Shown here in pieces: positions 6,061 through 9,710 of a stretch of 9,710 nt of DNA. The translations under genes were made by a program, and so were the position numbers. The DNA lies in NCBI GenBank assembly GCA_964611755.1, contig CAZTBB010000065.1, positions 1 through 9,710 of the forward strand, read 5' to 3'. The notes beneath the pieces are model-generated. The model did no database searches. It saw nothing but the letters and a program-made list of their open reading frames with translations, and was not told the DNA's origin. Position 1 is the stretch's first letter. Each line of letters starts with the position of its first letter. The stretch comes from CAZTBB01 sp964611755. Its GTDB lineage: Bacteria; Pseudomonadota; Alphaproteobacteria; Micavibrionales; Micavibrionaceae.

Positions 6061-9000
6061 TTGCAGAATACGCAAGCACAAGAACAGGTTCATACAGGAC
6101 AGAACATCATCTATGGTGCGCCCGAGGGACAGGATGCCCGCCTGCTGGCTAAGAAAGCCCATGATTTAATGGCATCTGATGGGGTGGTCGTGCATGTGGC
6201 CATGGATGATGTGCGCGCACAAACCTTGATCGAGCTTGTATCTTTCTTTGCACCCGATGTAGATGTGCTGTATTTGCCCGCATGGGATTGTCTGCCTTAT
6301 GACCGCGTCTCCCCCCATAGCGAAGTTGTTGCCGCGCGCGTTGCTGCTCTCTCGAAATTGTTAAGCTGGGAGCAGGACAAGAGGCGCAGGCCGCGTTTGC
6401 TCATTACAACGGTCAATGCACTCTCACAGCGTTTTATGCCGCGCAGTGTCCTCGAGGGGGCCAGCATTCACATTAAAGCATCCGGGGAATTAAATGTTGA
6501 AACACTGCAATCCTATCTCATGCAAAACGGGTATATGCGCACAGACACGGTGCGTGAGCCGGGTGAGTTTTCCATTCGTGGCGGCATAATTGATTTATTT
6601 CCATCCTCTCAAGATAAGCCTGTCAGGATTGATCTCTTTGGCGATGAGGTGGAAACCATTCGGTGCTTTGATCCTCTCAGCCAGAGATCGGAGGGGAAAC
6701 TCTCAGAGTTTTCTTTAAAACCTGCCAGCGAGTTTTTTCTGGATGAAGACTCAATTGCGCGTTTCAGATCCAATTACCGCGAAGCTTTCGGTGTTGTATC
6801 TGCTCAAGACCCTCTTTATGAGGCTGTCTCGGAAGGCCGGCGCTATAATGGGATGGATCATTGGCTGCCATTCTTCCATGAAAGACTGGATACGCTTTTT
6901 GATTATTTGCCAAAAAACTATGCGCTGAGTTTTGATCACCATGCTTTGGACTCAATGCATGAGCGCTATGATCAAATTCAGGATTTTTATCAAGCCCGCC
7001 AGAGTCTGGTTCAATCCTTAAGTTCTAAAACCAAAAAGGAAAAAGAGACCCTGCAAGGGACGATATATCACCCCGTATCTGTATCGTCTTTATTCCTAAG
7101 TGCAAAAGAATGGCTGGGGCCAGATCAATCCGCGCAGATATTATCACCTTTTTCCGGACCAAATGAAGAAGACGGGCAGGGCGTAAAGAAAGCCCGTGAT
7201 TTTGCCGATATCCGTGCATTGCCTGATGGGGATGTGTTTGGTGAACTTAAGAAACACATAAAGAGCTTAAACAGTGATAAGGTTTTGATCGGTGCTTATT
7301 CCGAGGGGGCAAAAGAGCGCTTGAGCGGATTGTTGGAATCACATGGCATCAAGCCTGTTATTTCAATTGCATCGGCCGATGATCTTAAAAAATTAAAAAC
7401 GGGACAGATTGGTATCGCTATTTTGTCTCTTGAGCATGGATTTACGGCGCCGGATCTGGCTGTGTTGAGTGAAGCGGATATTCTGGGTGATCGCCTCACA
7501 CGCAAATCTTCGAAAAAGCGTAAGGCTGATAATTTTCTAAGAGAAGTTTCTGCACTCGATGAAGGCGACCTAGTCGTTCATATTGATCATGGTGTTGGAA
7601 AGTTTGTGGCTTTGGAAACAGTTACGGCTGCGGGCGCTTCGCATGATTGTCTGAAACTGGAATATGCCGGTGGTGATAAGTTATACGTCCCTGTGGTGAA
7701 TATGGAGGTGCTCTCGCGCTTTGGGTCTGATGAGGGGACATCACAGCTCGATAAGCTTGGCGGAGCCGGATGGCAGGCACGTAAGGCGCGGGTGAAAAAG
7801 AATTTGATGGAAATGGCTGATCATCTTCTAAAAATTGCAGCCGCGCGTCAGTTACAAAAGGCCGATAAAATTACAATTGATAGTGCGCTGTATAATAAGT
7901 TTGCAGCCACATTCCCTTATAATGAAACCGAAGATCAAGAGCGTGCCATTCATGATGTTGTCGCTGATCTGGATGGTGATTACCCTATGGATCGCTTGGT
8001 TTGTGGGGATGTTGGCTTTGGGAAAACCGAAGTGGCGATCCGCGCGGCCTACGTTGCGGCAATGGCAGGGACGCAAGTGGCTCTTGTGGTGCCGACAACA
8101 TTGTTGGCGCGCCAGCATTACAACAACTTTGTGAAGCGCTTTGCAGGATCAGGCCTGCGTATTGATCAGCTCTCACGCATGGTTTCTGCGAAAGAGGCAA
8201 GCTTGACGAAAGAGGGACTGGCCGATGGATCGGTCAATATTGTCGTGGGCACGCATGCTTTATTCGGAAAAGGCGTTAAGTTTAACCACCTTGGATTGTT
8301 GATTGTTGATGAAGAACAACGCTTTGGTGTGAAGCAAAAAGAAAAACTCAAGGAAATAAAAAGCGATGTGCATGTTCTAACATTATCCGCCACACCCATT
8401 CCGAGGACATTGCAAATGTCATTGACCGGGGTAAAAGATCTCAGCTTGATTACAACACCGCCTGTGGACAGGCTGGCTATTCGCAGCTTTGTTATGCCCT
8501 TTGATCCGGTTGTGATCCGTGAGGCCCTTCTAAGAGAACATTATCGCGGTGGTCAGAGTTTTTATGTGTGCCCACGCATTAAAGATTTAGAAGATATTGA
8601 AAAAGAGCTAAAGGAGCTTGTGCCAGAGTTAAAAGTCATAGCAGCCCATGGTCAGATGAGCCCGACCGATCTAGAGGATCGCATGACGGCTTTTTATGAT
8701 GGGCAATATGATGTCTTGCTGGCCACCAATATTATTGAGAGCGGCATTGATATTCCAACGGCCAATACAATGATTGTGCATCGCTCTGACATGTTTGGCT
8801 TGGCGCAGCTCTATCAAATTCGTGGGCGCATTGGCCGCTCCAAAATTCGTGCTTATGCGTATCTGACCTATGAGCCCAATAAAATTCTCAATGCGCAGGC
8901 GATGAAACGCTTGGAAGTCATGGAAACACTCGACCAGCTTGGATCCGGTTTCCAACTGGCGAGTCATGATATGGATATTCGCGGTGCAGGCAACTTGCTT

Positions 9001-9567
9001 GGCGAGCAACAATCCGGCCATATCAAAGAAGTCGGGGTTGAGTTGTATCAGCAAATGTTGGAAGAGGCTGTGGCGGCTGCGCGTGAGGGTGTTGATTTCA
9101 CTGATGCACCGGATGAGGCATGGTCACCGCAAATTAATATAGGCACGTCCTTCCTTATTCCCGAAAATTATGTCGAGGATTTAGGTGTTCGTATGAGCCT
9201 TTATCGCCGCTTGCAAGATTTGCATGATGAGGATGATATTGAGAGTTTTGCCGCCGAGCTTATTGATCGTTTTGGAGAGCTGCCCGATGAAGTTGAGAAT
9301 TTGATGGCCATTGTCGCCATTAAGCAGCTATGTAAGAGGGCAGGTGTGAGCCATATTGATGCGGGTCCCAAGGGCTCTGTGATCGGGTTTTATAATAACC
9401 AGCCCCCCAATGTCGAAGGGCTTATGGGCTGGATGACGTCGAAGGCCGGCACGGTAAAATTAAGACCTGATCAAAAGCTGACTATTCTTCGTGCTTGGGA
9501 TAAGCCCACGCATCGCATAAAAGGGGTTCATAACCTGATGCGTGAGCTCTCAGAGCTTGTAAAATAA
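6061..9567 (+). CDS. mfd: Transcription-repair coupling factor Mfd
   Basis: Mfd pushes RNA polymerase off DNA lesions and recruits UvrA for nucleotide excision repair. From the TTG start the protein has 1168 residues, close to the usual 1150. The UvrB-like N-terminal module is seen in LPAWDCLPYDRVSP (72-85) and the REPGEFSIRGGIIDLFP stretch (165-181); its nucleotide-loop position (YGAPEGQDA) lacks the Walker Lys, as is normal for Mfd. The RNA-polymerase-interacting domain starts at GDLVVHIDHGVGKF (502-515) and includes LEYAGGDKLYVPV (533-545). The translocase core has Walker A GDVGFGKT (649-656), GTHALF (730-735), DEEQ (750-753), SATPIPRTL (776-784) and QIRGRIGR (919-926). The TRG motif is RGAGNLLGEQQSG (974-986), and the C-terminal regulatory domain follows from about 1020. 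All key residues are present. It is divergent from btaA. Confidence 0.97.
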   Translation: MQNTQAQEQVHTGQNIIYGAPEGQDARLLAKKAHDLMASDGVVVHVAMDDVRAQTLIELVSFFAPDVDVLYLPAWDCLPYDRVSPHSEVVAARVAALSKLLSWEQDKRRRPRLLITTVNALSQRFMPRSVLEGASIHIKASGELNVETLQSYLMQNGYMRTDTVREPGEFSIRGGIIDLFPSSQDKPVRIDLFGDEVETIRCFDPLSQRSEGKLSEFSLKPASEFFLDEDSIARFRSNYREAFGVVSAQDPLYEAVSEGRRYNGMDHWLPFFHERLDTLFDYLPKNYALSFDHHALDSMHERYDQIQDFYQARQSLVQSLSSKTKKEKETLQGTIYHPVSVSSLFLSAKEWLGPDQSAQILSPFSGPNEEDGQGVKKARDFADIRALPDGDVFGELKKHIKSLNSDKVLIGAYSEGAKERLSGLLESHGIKPVISIASADDLKKLKTGQIGIAILSLEHGFTAPDLAVLSEADILGDRLTRKSSKKRKADNFLREVSALDEGDLVVHIDHGVGKFVALETVTAAGASHDCLKLEYAGGDKLYVPVVNMEVLSRFGSDEGTSQLDKLGGAGWQARKARVKKNLMEMADHLLKIAAARQLQKADKITIDSALYNKFAATFPYNETEDQERAIHDVVADLDGDYPMDRLVCGDVGFGKTEVAIRAAYVAAMAGTQVALVVPTTLLARQHYNNFVKRFAGSGLRIDQLSRMVSAKEASLTKEGLADGSVNIVVGTHALFGKGVKFNHLGLLIVDEEQRFGVKQKEKLKEIKSDVHVLTLSATPIPRTLQMSLTGVKDLSLITTPPVDRLAIRSFVMPFDPVVIREALLREHYRGGQSFYVCPRIKDLEDIEKELKELVPELKVIAAHGQMSPTDLEDRMTAFYDGQYDVLLATNIIESGIDIPTANTMIVHRSDMFGLAQLYQIRGRIGRSKIRAYAYLTYEPNKILNAQAMKRLEVMETLDQLGSGFQLASHDMDIRGAGNLLGEQQSGHIKEVGVELYQQMLEEAVAAAREGVDFTDAPDEAWSPQINIGTSFLIPENYVEDLGVRMSLYRRLQDLHDEDDIESFAAELIDRFGELPDEVENLMAIVAIKQLCKRAGVSHIDAGPKGSVIGFYNNQPPNVEGLMGWMTSKAGTVKLRPDQKLTILRAWDKPTHRIKGVHNLMRELSELVK

Positions 9568-9588
9568 ACCCTTACAAATACTTTTTTT
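9557..9588 (+). terminator. Possible weak terminator of mfd
   Basis: TTGTAA (9557-9562, overlapping the last mfd codons) can pair with TTACAA (9572-9577) around a 9-nt loop, and a run of seven T follows at 9582-9588. The stem is short and AT-rich, so intrinsic termination would be inefficient. Confidence 0.35.
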
Positions 9589-9606
9589 GCATGGCAGTTA
9601 TGCAAA
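9586..9606. repeat. 7-bp inverted repeat downstream of mfd
   Basis: TTTGCAT (9586-9592) is exactly complementary to ATGCAAA (9600-9606) with a 7-nt loop. It overlaps the end of the T-run after mfd. It may be part of a composite terminator or a binding site for a regulator of the next gene; nothing decides between these. Confidence 0.4.
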
Positions 9607-9622
9607 TTTATTGATTCTATTT

Positions 9623-9636
9623 TTGACTAGGGTCAA
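9623..9636. promoter_or_regulatory. Short palindrome TTGAC-TAGG-GTCAA upstream of the last gene
   Basis: Two 5-nt arms, TTGAC (9623-9627) and GTCAA (9632-9636), are separated by 4 nt. The left arm also matches a -35 box (TTGACT), but no convincing -10 lies 16-18 nt further on. It could be an operator. Apart from this and the two repeats just before it, the 117-nt gap between mfd and the next start holds nothing I recognise. Confidence 0.3.
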
Positions 9637-9684
9637 TTATATCCATCTCCGCATTAACTTTTTTACAAAGAACGGAGAATAGAA

Positions 9685-9710
9685 ATGTCATTAAGTTACG
9701 TACGATGGGA
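9685..9710 (+). CDS. Start of an unidentified gene, cut by the window end
   Basis: An ATG at 9685 is preceded by GGAG (9674-9677) at 7 nt spacing, a well-formed ribosome binding site. Only MSLSYVRW is readable before the window ends, which is too short to name a family. The frame is open to the edge. It follows mfd after 117 nt of AT-rich sequence, so it probably has its own promoter. Confidence 0.6.

Noticed and set aside
8671..9054. 127-codon minus-strand frame inside mfd
   Set aside because: Lies wholly opposite conserved helicase and TRG motifs of mfd; explained by the homologous codon pattern also seen opposite recG.

Overview
The window looks like a compact chromosomal segment of an alphaproteobacterium with moderate GC. 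The main reasons are the recG - sdhE - mfd neighbourhood (established knowledge: a recurrent alphaproteobacterial arrangement, often with a DUF502 gene nearby), the family-level look of all proteins, and a bacterial btaA/btaB pair as first characterised in Rhodobacter sphaeroides. A genus cannot be assigned from what is visible. No mobile element, CRISPR array, prophage gene or broken gene was seen.

Layout from left to right. (1) The 3' part of a tRNA-Lys(TTT) gene at the window edge, followed 35 nt later by a DUF502 integral membrane protein and, 8 nt after that, a short-form serine O-acetyltransferase (cysE). (2) recG on the minus strand, whose stop codon directly abuts the cysE stop codon. 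A perfect 10-bp inverted repeat in the recG 3' end lies just past cysE. (3) sdhE on the plus strand, divergent from recG, with a probable promoter so close to the ATG that the mRNA may be leaderless. (4) btaA-btaB on the minus strand, a two-gene operon for the phosphorus-free betaine lipid DGTS. The TAA of btaA is directly followed by the ATG of btaB, and btaB overlaps sdhE tail to tail by 4 nt. (5) A 114-nt divergent control region, then mfd, whose best start is a TTG with a strong Shine-Dalgarno sequence. (6) A short AT-rich intergenic region with small inverted repeats and the first codons of an unidentified gene.

Functionally the window combines two homologous superfamily 2 DNA translocases (RecG for stalled forks and recombination, Mfd for transcription-coupled repair), one respiratory-complex assembly factor (SdhE), cysteine synthesis (CysE), and membrane lipid remodelling (BtaA/BtaB, classically used under phosphate limitation). 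The least routine point is the btaA-btaB operon sitting in the opposite orientation between sdhE and mfd, which are commonly adjacent. Everything else is ordinary housekeeping, and I do not see convincing evidence of an undescribed system.
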